From Plasmodium relictum (taxonomy: Eukaryota; Apicomplexa; Aconoidasida; Haemosporida; Plasmodiidae), in the NCBI RefSeq assembly GCF_900005765.1, contig NC_041691.1, positions 434,001-498,000 of the forward strand: DNA of 64,000 bases, read 5' to 3'. Shown piece by piece: positions 1 through 10,647 of the stretch (positions are counted from its first letter, which is position 1; each line of letters opens with the position of its first letter). A program made the position numbers and the translations under genes. The notes beneath the pieces were generated by a model, which saw only the letters and a program-made list of their open reading frames with translations, ran no database searches and was not told where the DNA came from.

Positions 1-1
1 A

Positions 2-3000
2 AGAAAAATTAAAAAAAAATTTTCTATACTGAGTAAGCATTATGATTTTAATTTAATTGAAAAAAAATGGCAAGTTATTTGGAATACTAAAAGATTATTA
101 GATAAAGATTTTGAAATATTTAATAATCTTAGAAAAAATATAAAAGATAAATCAAGTTATTCTGTTAAAGAGGATAATAAAAAATGTTTAGGAAAAAAGT
201 ATGGTATGCTTAAGAAATATTATATTTTAGATATGTTTCCGTATCCTTCTTCTCAAGGATTACATGTTGGTCATATTTTGTGTTTTACGATAACTGATGT
301 TATAAGTAAATTTAAAAGAATGAATAATTTTTGTGTATTTCATCCAATTGGTTGGGATAGTTTTGGTTTACCTTGTGATAGATTGTCTATGAAATTAAAA
401 ATAAATCCCAAAAAGATTATAAAGAAAAATATTTTAAATTTTAAAAGGCAATTAATAATGTTAGGATTTTTATTTAATTGGAGCAATGAAATTAATACAT
501 GCGATAAAAATTATTTTAAGTGGACGCAATGGATTATTATACAAATGTACTTAAATAAATTAGGTTATAGAAAACGTTCTTATGTTAATTGGTGTAAAGA
601 ATTAAATTGTGTTATTTCCAATGATGAATTGAAAAATGAATTGAATTTACAAAATTTACAAATTGAAAAAGTAAAATTATTACAGTGGTATCTTAAAATT
701 ACAAAATATGCAAATCGTTTAATAAAAGACTTAAAATTAATTGATTGGCCAAATAAAATTAAAAATATGCAAATTAATTGGATTGGAAAGAAATCAGGGA
801 TAGTTATAAAAGCTAAAATTATTCATATTGGTAAACTGATTTTGAACTATTCATTTGATTTGGGAAGAAAATTCATTTATATTTATTATAGTAATATTTA
901 TAACCATTCCATATTCCTTTTGTTTAATTATATTTATTACATTGCTATAAACAAAAGTTTTAATAAAATTAATTACGAATTTTTTTCTTTTTTAAAGTCC
1001 ATGAATAATGCATATGAAATAAACTGTGAATTTATCAAAGATAATGAAATTAGGAAAAATGATCAAAAAATTAATAATTGTCTAATGAATGAAATTGCAT
1101 ATAAAAACGAAAAAAATATGTATGATAATGAATATATTGTATCAAATATTAACAATAATAAAAGTATTTTGACTGATTTAGTGAATAATAATGTATATAG
1201 TTTACAAGAAAAGCAATGTTATTTACAAAATTTTAAAGAAGGAAATGAAACAACCAGTGAAAAAGATACATATGTTAAAATATTTTTAAACAGAAATGAA
1301 GCACTGTTAGAAAATGATAAAATTATTGTTAGTGTAAATCATCCTAATATTAATAAAATAGTAAACAACGATGAATTTTTATTAAAATACGTTAGTCAAA
1401 CAATTACAAAAAATGACATATCCAGATTAAAAAATGATGAAATATATTTTTCTGGTTCTGTTATTTATAATCCTATTATAAATAAGTTCATTCCTATTTA
1501 TGTTTGTTCATATATTTTAGATAATAATAAAAGTATTCTTTTACTGAGAAAAGGAAATAAAGAAGATAATAAAATAAATGAACTATTATATAAATTATTA
1601 TACAGTTCTAATTATAGTATAAAGAAAAACATTTATAATTTAAAAGATTGGTTGTTCTCTAGGCAGAGATATTGGGGGGAACCATTTCCATTTTTATATA
1701 AAATGGAAAAAAAAAAAAAAAAAAACTCTGAAAATAATGAAACAAACGATATGATTTATGAAAAAAATGAAGTTTATGACAAGGATATCGATAACAATAA
1801 GTTTCTTTCATTTAAAGAGGAAAATGATAATAAACAAATAGAAATAAAAAAAATTAAAAATTCTCCTATGAATAAAGTATATATAGATAATATTCCTTTA
1901 TGTTTACCTAAATTTAATAAACAAATTTATGAAAAAGATAATAAAGGAAATAAAGTATATTCTGTTTTATCAAGATTCAAGGAATGGATAGTTACCAAAA
2001 AAAAAAATATTATATATAAAAGAGAAAGTGATATCATGCCTCAATGGGCTGGTTCTAGTTGGTATTATTTAAGGTATGTTGATTCAAAGAATAAAGAACA
2101 AATTTTTGATAAAGAAAAAGCAAATTTTTGGTTGCCTGTTGATTTATATGTAGGAGGAAATGAGCATGCAGTATTACATTTACTTTACTCTAGATTTTTT
2201 CATAAATTTTTATTTGATCTCAAGTTGATTAAACATAAGGAACCCTTTCAAAAATTATTTAATCAGGGAATATTATTAAATACTACTTCCTTTTATCTTT
2301 ATACTAATTTAAAAAATGAACTAGTAAGTTTTTCAGAATTAAGTGAAAAAGAAGATACCAATAAAAAAGAAAAGGAAAAAAGAGATATTATAATAGAAAA
2401 TAGATGTAAAATTGAAATTTCTTCTAAAGAAAATCAAATTGATGAAAAAGAAATGATAAGTTGCCAAGTGAATAATAATAAATTGAAAAAGGAGCAAAGC
2501 AGTATTGGCATGAATGAAAACAAAAACCTAAGTAACAGTATTAATCAAGGATCAACCAAAAATGAGGAATCAGAAATTCGAAAAGTGATTGAGAGTAATA
2601 ATTATATAATGGAAAACAGTTACAAAAAATTTATAATTGATGAAGAACATGTAACAGAGAGAAATCAGAAATATTACTTGAAAAACATGCCTTCTATTGA
2701 AGTGCAACCAAATTTTGAAAAAATGTCTAAATCAAAAGGAAATACAATAAATCCTGATGATATAGTAAATATATATGGTTCTGACTGTTTAAGGTTACAT
2801 ATATTATTTTTAGGGCCAGTTGATCAAAATAAAAAATGGACTATTAAAGGAATAAAGGGAACCTTTAAGTTTTTGAATAATTTATATAATTTATTCATAG
2901 ATAAGATAAAGAAAAAGAAAAAAAAAAATTATAGTATAGGATTAGATACAAAGAAGATAGAAGAAGATGAATATGCTAGAAACATAATAAAAGATGATAC

Positions 3001-3826
3001 AAGTGAAATAGATAATAAGAAAATTAGATTAAGTGACAAAAATTATATAAATAGTGAAAATATTAATTCAAATGAAGAAGAAGATGTAAAGACAAAAAAT
3101 TTTAAAAAGGATTTGAATGATGATATAATTTGCGAAATTTGCAAAAATAAAAATAAAAATAAAAATCTAATTATAAATTTTGAGAAAAATATAAGTTCTT
3201 CCAAAAAAAAAAACTACAAAAATAAATTAAAAAAGAATTTAAATATATTAAAAAATGAATCTCATTTATATAAAAAGCTCTCAAATAGGATTAAAAAAAA
3301 TATAAAAGTTGATGTTGAAAAAAAAAAAAAAGTAAATTATTATATTCAAAAGGTCACCAACTGCATAAATACAATAAAACTAAACACAGCTGTATCTTTT
3401 TTCATGGAATTTTATAATGAAATAAAAAAATGGAATTATATACCTTTAAAAGTTTTTCTCATATTTATTAAACTATTATATCCTTTTTGCCCTCATATAT
3501 GTGAAGAATTTTGGTTTTACTATTTAAAAAAATATAGAAAAAAAAAAAAAAAAAAAATCTGCTACTTTTGTAATTCTAGTTTATTATATTATGAAAAATG
3601 GCCTTCTTTATTTCAAATAAAAGAAGAAAAAATTGTAAATATATCAATAAAAATAAATAATAAGCATATTACTTTTATTCAAAATAATCTAAAAAATTCA
3701 AAAAATATAATAAAAGAATCAACAAATTTAATACAGGATCGTATAAAAAAAGAAATAAAAAAGGGAAAAAAAATAATTAACATCATAAACATTCCTAACA
3801 AAATAATCAACTTTATAATAAAATGA
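2..3826 (+). CDS. leucine--tRNA ligase, bacterial type (likely apicoplast), 5'-truncated by window edge
   Basis: Charges tRNA-Leu with leucine. The first in-frame ATG is at 206, but the frame stays open to the left edge. The 68 upstream codons include the typical LeuRS start region YDFNLIEKKWQVIW, so the true start lies outside the window. Counted from ATG 206, the HIGH-class motif is HVGH (residues 20-23), a SRQRYWGEP stretch lies near 1650-1690, and KMSKS is at residues 839-843. A helical anticodon-binding domain follows (LLYPFCPHICEEFW). Long Lys/Asn/Glu-rich inserts bring it to more than 1270 residues against about 860 in bacteria. The CP1 editing domain is degenerate (see findings). Bacterial-type features plus the parasite context suggest the apicoplast; the targeting peptide is outside the window. 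Family assignment is very secure, organelle assignment is inferred. Confidence 0.93.
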   Translation, partial: RKIKKKFSILSKHYDFNLIEKKWQVIWNTKRLLDKDFEIFNNLRKNIKDKSSYSVKEDNKKCLGKKYGMLKKYYILDMFPYPSSQGLHVGHILCFTITDVISKFKRMNNFCVFHPIGWDSFGLPCDRLSMKLKINPKKIIKKNILNFKRQLIMLGFLFNWSNEINTCDKNYFKWTQWIIIQMYLNKLGYRKRSYVNWCKELNCVISNDELKNELNLQNLQIEKVKLLQWYLKITKYANRLIKDLKLIDWPNKIKNMQINWIGKKSGIVIKAKIIHIGKLILNYSFDLGRKFIYIYYSNIYNHSIFLLFNYIYYIAINKSFNKINYEFFSFLKSMNNAYEINCEFIKDNEIRKNDQKINNCLMNEIAYKNEKNMYDNEYIVSNINNNKSILTDLVNNNVYSLQEKQCYLQNFKEGNETTSEKDTYVKIFLNRNEALLENDKIIVSVNHPNINKIVNNDEFLLKYVSQTITKNDISRLKNDEIYFSGSVIYNPIINKFIPIYVCSYILDNNKSILLLRKGNKEDNKINELLYKLLYSSNYSIKKNIYNLKDWLFSRQRYWGEPFPFLYKMEKKKKKNSENNETNDMIYEKNEVYDKDIDNNKFLSFKEENDNKQIEIKKIKNSPMNKVYIDNIPLCLPKFNKQIYEKDNKGNKVYSVLSRFKEWIVTKKKNIIYKRESDIMPQWAGSSWYYLRYVDSKNKEQIFDKEKANFWLPVDLYVGGNEHAVLHLLYSRFFHKFLFDLKLIKHKEPFQKLFNQGILLNTTSFYLYTNLKNELVSFSELSEKEDTNKKEKEKRDIIIENRCKIEISSKENQIDEKEMISCQVNNNKLKKEQSSIGMNENKNLSNSINQGSTKNEESEIRKVIESNNYIMENSYKKFIIDEEHVTERNQKYYLKNMPSIEVQPNFEKMSKSKGNTINPDDIVNIYGSDCLRLHILFLGPVDQNKKWTIKGIKGTFKFLNNLYNLFIDKIKKKKKKNYSIGLDTKKIEEDEYARNIIKDDTSEIDNKKIRLSDKNYINSENINSNEEEDVKTKNFKKDLNDDIICEICKNKNKNKNLIINFEKNISSSKKKNYKNKLKKNLNILKNESHLYKKLSNRIKKNIKVDVEKKKKVNYYIQKVTNCINTIKLNTAVSFFMEFYNEIKKWNYIPLKVFLIFIKLLYPFCPHICEEFWFYYLKKYRKKKKKKICYFCNSSLLYYEKWPSLFQIKEEKIVNISIKINNKHITFIQNNLKNSKNIIKESTNLIQDRIKKEIKKGKKIINIINIPNKIINFIIK

Positions 3827-3954
3827 AAACAAAATTATTTAGAAGAAAAAAAAAAAAAAAAAAAGTAAAAAATAAAAAATATATGTATATGTTTATATAT
3901 ATTATAGAAAAAAATTAAATACCAAAAAAGGATAAAATTATATATATATATATT

Positions 3955-5439
3955 TTATTTTTGTTTATTTTTTTTTGTAATTCTACTTAGTTTTAATTCT
4001 GCTTCTTTTAATTCCTTTTCTAATCTTTTTTCATTGTATGTTTCATTGTAAACAGAATTTTTTAAACTTTTTAATTGGTTTTTAATAGCTTCACATATTA
4101 ATTCTAATAATTCATGATCAGTTTTTTTTATTAAATTATTATAACATGGGCATGTATTTTTATCTCTTAAATCATAAGCTGTTCCAAGTGCGTCTCTAAA
4201 AACACCAGGAAATGCTGATATTTGATAAACTTTTCTAAATCCATCTTTGTCTATGTCTTCTTTATCTTCATATTCTTCTAATGAAACTAACTTTAATTTT
4301 CTTTTTTTTAATTCTTCTTCATAATTATAATCAGGTAAGGGCCAATCTGGTAATACATACCACCATCTAATTAATAACTGAGCAACTAACTTTTCTTTAT
4401 TTGAACGGTTACGTGGATCAAAAGTACCTATAACTATAGAGTCATTTTCAATGTCATTGTCATTATAATCTTTATCTAATTTATTTTCTGTAGTTTTTTT
4501 TTTTATTTTTCCTTTTTTTTTATTTATTTTCTTTTTTTTTATTTTTTTAGGTTTATTTTTTGATACAGAATTAATTTTTTTAGTAGTATTTCCCTTACTA
4601 ATACCACTTTTACTAACACTAGCTTTTTTTGCATTCATTTTCTTTACATTATTATTTAATTTTTTTTCAATAAATTTATTGCTATGATTTAAATTAGAGT
4701 TTTTAATTGCGTTTATATTTTCACTACTAGTGTATATGATTTTATTATTATTATTTTCGTTTTCCATTTTACTTCTAATTAAGATGGGTTCATCAGAATC
4801 ATAACTTGACTTATCAGATAATTTTTCTGTATTTTTATCTAATTTATTATCATTTTTAATTAGATTTAGTAAACATTCATCATCACTGCTTACTTCAGAT
4901 TCCGGATTATTTCCTTTTCTATTATTCATTATGTTTTCCTTATTAATCAGTAACTCTTTTTTCTTCATTGCTTCTTCTTCATTATTCTCTTCATTTTTCT
5001 TTAATTTTTTACTGATTGTTTTATCATCAGTTCTCAATTCATTATTATTATATGTTTTCAATAATGGTAAATCATCTATATCACTATTACTGTCTCCAAT
5101 TTTTTCAACATACTGAGATTCGCTTTCTTTTTCTTTATTAATATTTGAATTTACACTATTTATTTGATCATTTAAATAATTTTTTATTATTTTATCTTCT
5201 ATATTATCATTACTTAAGTGACCATTTGATATATCTTCAAAATTATTATTACTTGCCATATCTGTTTTAGATTCATGCTTACAAGAAACATTTCCTCCTT
5301 TTTCATTTTCATTTTTTATTAAATTTTCGTTTTCTTCATTTATAATATCATTATTTAATTTATAATCTTCATTACACATGTTCTTTTTTTCACTATCATT
5401 TTGAAAAAATTGACAATTCGTGTTTTCGTTTTTATGCAT
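3955..5439 (-). CDS. conserved Plasmodium protein, unknown function
   Basis: A single-exon protein of 494 residues that I do not recognise. The first 330 residues are Asn/Lys/Glu/Ser-rich low complexity, with acidic serine patches and a very basic stretch around residues 260-320 (many KK and KKK). The last 165 residues look like a folded, conserved domain, beginning FDPRNRSNKEKLVAQLLIRW, followed by a Trp/Pro-rich patch (WWYVLPDWPLPDY), then RKVYQISAFPGVFRDALGTA, a CPCYNN turn and a Lys/Glu-rich helix at the C-terminus. There is no signal peptide or membrane segment. It converges with the LeuRS gene, whose stop is only 128 bases away. The ATG at 5439 is the first in frame after an upstream stop. 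The basic tract could mean a nuclear or nucleic-acid-binding protein, but that is a guess. Confidence 0.8.
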   Translation of the reverse strand: MHKNENTNCQFFQNDSEKKNMCNEDYKLNNDIINEENENLIKNENEKGGNVSCKHESKTDMASNNNFEDISNGHLSNDNIEDKIIKNYLNDQINSVNSNINKEKESESQYVEKIGDSNSDIDDLPLLKTYNNNELRTDDKTISKKLKKNEENNEEEAMKKKELLINKENIMNNRKGNNPESEVSSDDECLLNLIKNDNKLDKNTEKLSDKSSYDSDEPILIRSKMENENNNNKIIYTSSENINAIKNSNLNHSNKFIEKKLNNNVKKMNAKKASVSKSGISKGNTTKKINSVSKNKPKKIKKKKINKKKGKIKKKTTENKLDKDYNDNDIENDSIVIGTFDPRNRSNKEKLVAQLLIRWWYVLPDWPLPDYNYEEELKKRKLKLVSLEEYEDKEDIDKDGFRKVYQISAFPGVFRDALGTAYDLRDKNTCPCYNNLIKKTDHELLELICEAIKNQLKSLKNSVYNETYNEKRLEKELKEAELKLSRITKKNKQK

Positions 5440-6705
5440 TTTTAAATTTCCTTTCTTAACAACATTATTCTTTTTTTTTTCTTTATCTAATTTTTTTTGT
5501 TGATTTTGTTTTTTTTAATTTAATACTTAAAAAATTATAATATGATATATATAAATATATTTAAATAAATTTATTTATAGAAATGCAATATATACCTCCA
5601 ATTTTTTTATAATTTTTATGATTACAAATGGTTGTCTATCTAAATATTCAAAAAAAAAATCTTAAAATATTTATAAAAATTTAAAAAATATAAATAAATA
5701 AATATCTACACAGGCATTTATTTATAATTTTTTTTTTTTATTTTGAAATAATAAAGTGTTTCTATAAATTTATATACAAATAAAAACAAGCATTAATAAA
5801 TTCATAAAATTTTTTGTAATTATTTATATCTTTTAAAAGCAAATAAAAAAAAGAAAAAAAAAAGAAAAGAAAAAAAAAAAAAAAGAAAAAGAAAATTAAA
5901 ATTAAAAAAAAAGAAAAAATGAAAATGAAAATAAAAATGATTATAGAAATGAAAGAGGAAAAAATGTTAAACTTTATGCACACAAATAAAAAAATAGTTT
6001 TATGAATATGAAACTGGCGAAGATACAAAAATAAAACATAAAATGGATAAAATAAAATTAAGGATTTAAATATAATATTAATATTGTAATAAAAAAAAAT
6101 TGTAAATTTTTTTAATATTTTTTCGTTTATATGAAAAACATATAGTTTCCTTTTTATATTAATATTAATATAATCCTTCTATTTTTAATTAAACTTTTTT
6201 GGTACAAAATAGAATAGTTATCTTTATAATATTTTAAATAAACATAAAAATTTAACTATTCAAGCAACCATTATAAAAAAAATGTAATAGAAGTGCAATT
6301 TTATATTAGGCTTCTTTTATTCTTTATATATAAAAATACATAAATTTAAAAAAAAAAAAGGAATTTTTTTTTTTTAAATAAAAAGTGTAATAAAAAATTT
6401 ACATCATTGTTCATTGAAAAAAAAAAAAAAAAAAAAAAAAAAGTTTTAAATAATAAAAAAATGTCTTATTATAAAAATTTTTGTGATAAATATGCATACT
6501 AAAAAAAGTACTTTTAGTATTTTAATTTTTGAAGTTTCTGTAGAGTATAAAATAATACATGCATAAATATTATCAAATTAAAATTATTTTCATTATTGTA
6601 TATAAGCATAATATGTATTATTTAATTAATAAATTTAATATTCCTTTTTAAAAATTAAAAATTTTCAAGTATAAATAATATACATATTTAAATATATGCT
6701 TTTCT
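5440..6705. other. intergenic, no gene seen
   Basis: About 1.3 kb between two minus-strand genes, made of A/T homopolymers with an A-run near 6420-6442. The only open frames are low-complexity Phe/Ile strings. I see no RNA gene or conserved motif. Confidence 0.7.
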
Positions 6706-8064
6706 TTATTTTGTTTTATTTTTAAGAAAATCATCCATATGTATATTCTTTTTTTTTAAACTAATTTGATTATCATTATTATCAAAAGAGAAACCTTTAG
6801 AATGCAACGGTGGTAAATCTAGAAATCTCTCTACAACTTTAGCTTTACATATTTGAGTAATAAATAATTGAAAGAAAGTATTAGTAATAAAATAAATAAA
6901 TAATCCTGAAGGCATAGATTTAAAAAAGAACACTGAAGAAATATAAAATAATCTCATGCCTATCTTTGTAGCCTTTCTAATATTTTTTTGAAATTCACTT
7001 TCTTCTAAATGAAGTTCACTTTGCTTATTATTATTTATGTTTTTATCAATTAATGAGGTTAATTCATGATTTGATAATAATAATAATGAAGATAAAAATG
7101 GTAAGATATAATAGGGATCTGGTAAAGATAAGCTATCTAGCCATAGGGGAGATTCAAAAGTAAAATCTTTAAATATATCAGGATAAGAAGAAATTTTTTT
7201 CATAGAAAAATAAAAAACACAAAATAATGGAGTTTGAAAAAAAGTCATCAATATAATTGATTTTGGTATTAAAGAAATTCCATGAGTATTTCTTATATTA
7301 AAAATTCTTTTTTTATACTCCAATGCTTTTTTTACATTTCCTTCTTGAGCATTTATTTTTAATTTATTTGTTAAATCCTTTATTAAAGGATTTAGAATTT
7401 TTTGTTTTCTTCTATCTCTTTCTGCCGATACTGTTAACGGTAAAATAATTATTCTCATAAGAATGGTTGTGGCTATGATAGAAGTCATCCATGAACAATC
7501 AAAAATAGTTTTTGTAGAATTCAATAATTCATATATTAATTTAACATACCATGTATCTTCATAAATATCTACATCATTTCTCGTATTATTTTTACATTTT
7601 TCTATTATAAAATTTATGTAGGAATTGGTAGCGTAGCATTCACCATTTGCTTCTAATATTTTTTCACTAAACACACTATTTTTATTAAGCATGTTTTTTT
7701 CATTTATTGAGTTATTTTCATTTTCTAAAGATTCGTAACTTGTTTCTTCTTTATTTTCATCACACTTCTTTTCATTTCTATTTAAATACTCAACATAATT
7801 GAAGCAATTTTCTGTTATTTTAGAATCATTTCTCTCTGGACATTTATTATTTATAAGATTTGTAAATAAAGAAAAATTGCGAAAAAACACTAAAGATGAA
7901 AAATTACTATTTTTTAATTCTTTACATATTCTATTATTGTAACTCTTATTATATATAAAATCATGTTTGTTTCTTTTTAAAAAAATAATGCTAACAAATA
8001 TATTTAAAGAATTTTTCTTTAATTGCCCATTGTGAAAATTATTTTGTAAATAAGCAAAGCTCAT
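6706..8064 (-). CDS. OXA1: OXA1/YidC-family mitochondrial inner-membrane insertase
   Basis: Inserts proteins into the mitochondrial inner membrane from the matrix side. The 452-residue protein has a long, poorly conserved N-terminus (about 160 residues, Asn/Lys/Ser-rich, plausibly including the import signal). The YidC/Oxa1 core follows: WYVKLIYELL, then a first membrane segment ending MRIIILPLTVSAERDRRK, a charged loop (residues 225-260), a segment with IPKSIILMTFFQTPLFCVFY, and further hydrophobic segments around PYYILPFLSSLLLL and KSMPSGLFIYFITNTFFQLF. The ILPLT and MPSGLFIYF motifs are typical of the family. It is a single exon and the ATG at 8064 is well placed. No long basic coiled-coil tail for ribosome binding is obvious; the tail after the last segment is about 45 residues. 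Family assignment is strong, and mitochondrial location follows from the family. Confidence 0.88.
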   Translation of the reverse strand: MSFAYLQNNFHNGQLKKNSLNIFVSIIFLKRNKHDFIYNKSYNNRICKELKNSNFSSLVFFRNFSLFTNLINNKCPERNDSKITENCFNYVEYLNRNEKKCDENKEETSYESLENENNSINEKNMLNKNSVFSEKILEANGECYATNSYINFIIEKCKNNTRNDVDIYEDTWYVKLIYELLNSTKTIFDCSWMTSIIATTILMRIIILPLTVSAERDRRKQKILNPLIKDLTNKLKINAQEGNVKKALEYKKRIFNIRNTHGISLIPKSIILMTFFQTPLFCVFYFSMKKISSYPDIFKDFTFESPLWLDSLSLPDPYYILPFLSSLLLLSNHELTSLIDKNINNNKQSELHLEESEFQKNIRKATKIGMRLFYISSVFFFKSMPSGLFIYFITNTFFQLFITQICKAKVVERFLDLPPLHSKGFSFDNNDNQISLKKKNIHMDDFLKNKTK

Positions 8065-8960
8065 ATTAAAAAAGAAAAAAGGAAATTAATAGAAATGGGA
8101 AAGTTCTATATTTATTTATATTTTAAAAACATAATTTTTATATTATTAGAAATTAGTTAAAAAAAAAATATATATATAAGTATTACATTTAGAAAAACGA
8201 AAAACAAAAAATTCGTATATGTATATTTTATATACGTTTCTTTAAGGTTTTACAATTATTCGTGCTTTCGAATTCATTTCATAAAGAAAAAAATAAAAAG
8301 TTACAAATTTTGATAAATAATAATAAAAGATTGCTTAACTATGTTCATTAAAAATAAAATAAAATTTTAGTTTGAAATTAAGTAAAATAAGTTTAAGCAT
8401 AAAAAAAAAAAAAAAAATAGAAAAAAAAATACATGTATGCATAGAATCAATAACATAAATAAAATATATGATCATATAGTAATGTAAATTTTATATTATA
8501 AAAAAAAAAAAAGAATATAAAAAAAAATATAATAAGATTATATAGAATTAAACAAAACAAAAGATATAAATTTTTTATTTTAACATAAAAAAAAAAAAAA
8601 CATAAAATAATTTTTAACTTAAATGCATTTAAATAAAATATATATTTATAAGAAATAAAATTAATTTTTATTATGTTTAAAATACACTGTTCATCATAAC
8701 AATCAACAAATTTTGAAAAGACATTTAAAAGATTATTAATATAAACAAATTAAAAATTAAAAAAGTAAAATTATATAAATATATAATGAAGTTATTTGAA
8801 CTACGAGTTAGACACTTTTATCAGTAACTATCAAAAGAACTTATGTATAATGAAATAAAAAATTGATTCCATAAATGAAAATATATAGTTTGTTTTTAAA
8901 TAAAAATATATAAGATAAATATAAATTATCTGTATCATTTTTTTTTTTTTTAATTTTCAA
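8065..8960. other. intergenic, no gene seen
   Basis: About 0.9 kb of A/T-rich sequence between the OXA1 start and the eIF2B alpha stop. Nothing beyond homopolymer tracts is visible. Confidence 0.7.
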
Positions 8961-10647
8961 TTAAAATTGAAAAGCATCATTTATATATAATTTATTCAGT
9001 TCAAATGAAATAGCCGATGGAGAAAAAATACCTATATCAGTATAAAAAAGTGTAATTAAATGATGAGGAACATATTCATATAAATAATTATTTTCATTAT
9101 ATACAGTTTGTGTGCAATATTCATAGAAGTCTTTAGCATATTTAATTTTATCAATCTTTAAAAATTTATATGCCTCACATGCAACATAAAATGGTTTTTT
9201 ATTTAATGAACATAATTGAGATAATAGTCTAATTCCTTTTTTACTTATTATTCCACCATTATCTATTACTAGTTCTGTTCCTATTACTACGAAATCAATT
9301 GTATTAAATATATTTTTAACTTTTTGTAAATTTATTTTTGTTACAATAATATTTTCTTTTCTTAAATCTTTTATGAACATGTCATCAAACTGCTTATCTT
9401 TTTCACTATAATCATTATAAAAATTTTCTGGGCAAGTAAAATAAACAAAAACTTGTTTATTTTGATTTTTTATAACATTTATTAATAAATTTTTTACGCA
9501 TTTAGAATTGCTATGCGTTAAAATTGTCGTTTTTCTATCAGTAAACATTATGTTACTAGTGCTACCAATTATGTCTAAGCTTTTTTCTAAGTTTTTTGGA
9601 AATTCATTTGCGTTAATTGCTAATGTATTTTTTAAATTAATGAAATTCTTCAAAAAAAATAAAAAAATAAAAATTAAAATTTTATAGAATTAATTAAATA
9701 TATAAATAATGCATAAAATGAAAACACATTTATTTAAGTTATTATTACATTTTCACTGTGTGTATATTTTTTAACTACAAAATGATGATAAATATCACAA
9801 GAAGAAACAATTGTGTAAATAGTCATTCTTTTAGAATGGGGCATCGATATAATATGATTTTGTGCATCATTATTTTTTATAAAATTATTTAAGGTATCTT
9901 TAGCTTCGTTTAAATTAATAAATAATTCAAAATTTGTTTCCGATATATTACTTTTTATAACACTAAAAACGTTGAATAAAAAAAATGAAATATATTAAAA
10001 TATATATGTTATTATTATTAAATAATTATCATTTTTGTTATTAAAATTTATAAATTTTTTTCTATTTATAAAATATATTATCAATGAAACTATTAAATTT
10101 TGTAAGACTCAACTTATTCTTCGTATTATTTATTTAATACTACGACTTAAATTTTAATTATGTTATATTTTATCGTATGCATATATATTTATTTATATTA
10201 TTTCATTTTATATCTTATATATTACAACTTATTTTAGCTTCTATATATTATATATATACATATTTTTCTAAATATATATAAAATATTTATGTTTATCTCA
10301 TGGTTTCTTATTAATTTCTCTATTTTAAAATATAGTTCTAGTTTTATTATATTTATTATAAATCTTTTTTTTAAATATATGCTAATTACTCTGCTATTGA
10401 TTTTATTGCAGCTATATGCATTTCATCTTCCTCTTCAAAATAATGTTTCTTGAAACTACGAACAACTAAAAAAAATTATGGATATTATATTATATAAAAA
10501 TAAAAATATAGAGTGTAATATTTTTAAAAAGAAGTTTGGTTATTTGAAAATAAAATTAACTGAGCTTGAAGAACAAATAATTAAAAAATCACATAAAATA
10601 CCTTCATGTTCTTCAAATAAATCTCTTTTCATATTACAGTAATTCAT
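8961..10647 (-). CDS. translation initiation factor eIF2B subunit alpha (four exons)
   Basis: Regulatory subunit of the guanine-nucleotide exchange factor for eIF2, which senses phosphorylated eIF2 alpha and so links stress kinases to translation. I join exons 10602-10647, 10390-10465, 9749-9962 and 8961-9647. All junctions are GT...AG and the phases agree, giving 340 residues (about 305 in human). The N-terminus MNYCNMKRDLFEEHEVVRSF leads into a helical region (EMHIAAIKSIADVIKSN). The Rossmann-like half contains TILTHSNSKCVKNLL, IDFVVIGTELVIDNGGIISK, KKPFYVACEAYKF and a C-terminus with ITLFYTDIGIFSPSAIS, all matching eIF2B alpha block by block. The frame of the last exon continues upstream only to a non-ATG codon, which shows that the 5' exons are needed. 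Confidence 0.88.

Noticed and set aside
5762-6028. 88-residue minus-strand open frame, Phe/Ile-rich
   Set aside because: It is an artefact of A/G-rich homopolymer DNA with no balanced composition or promoter context.
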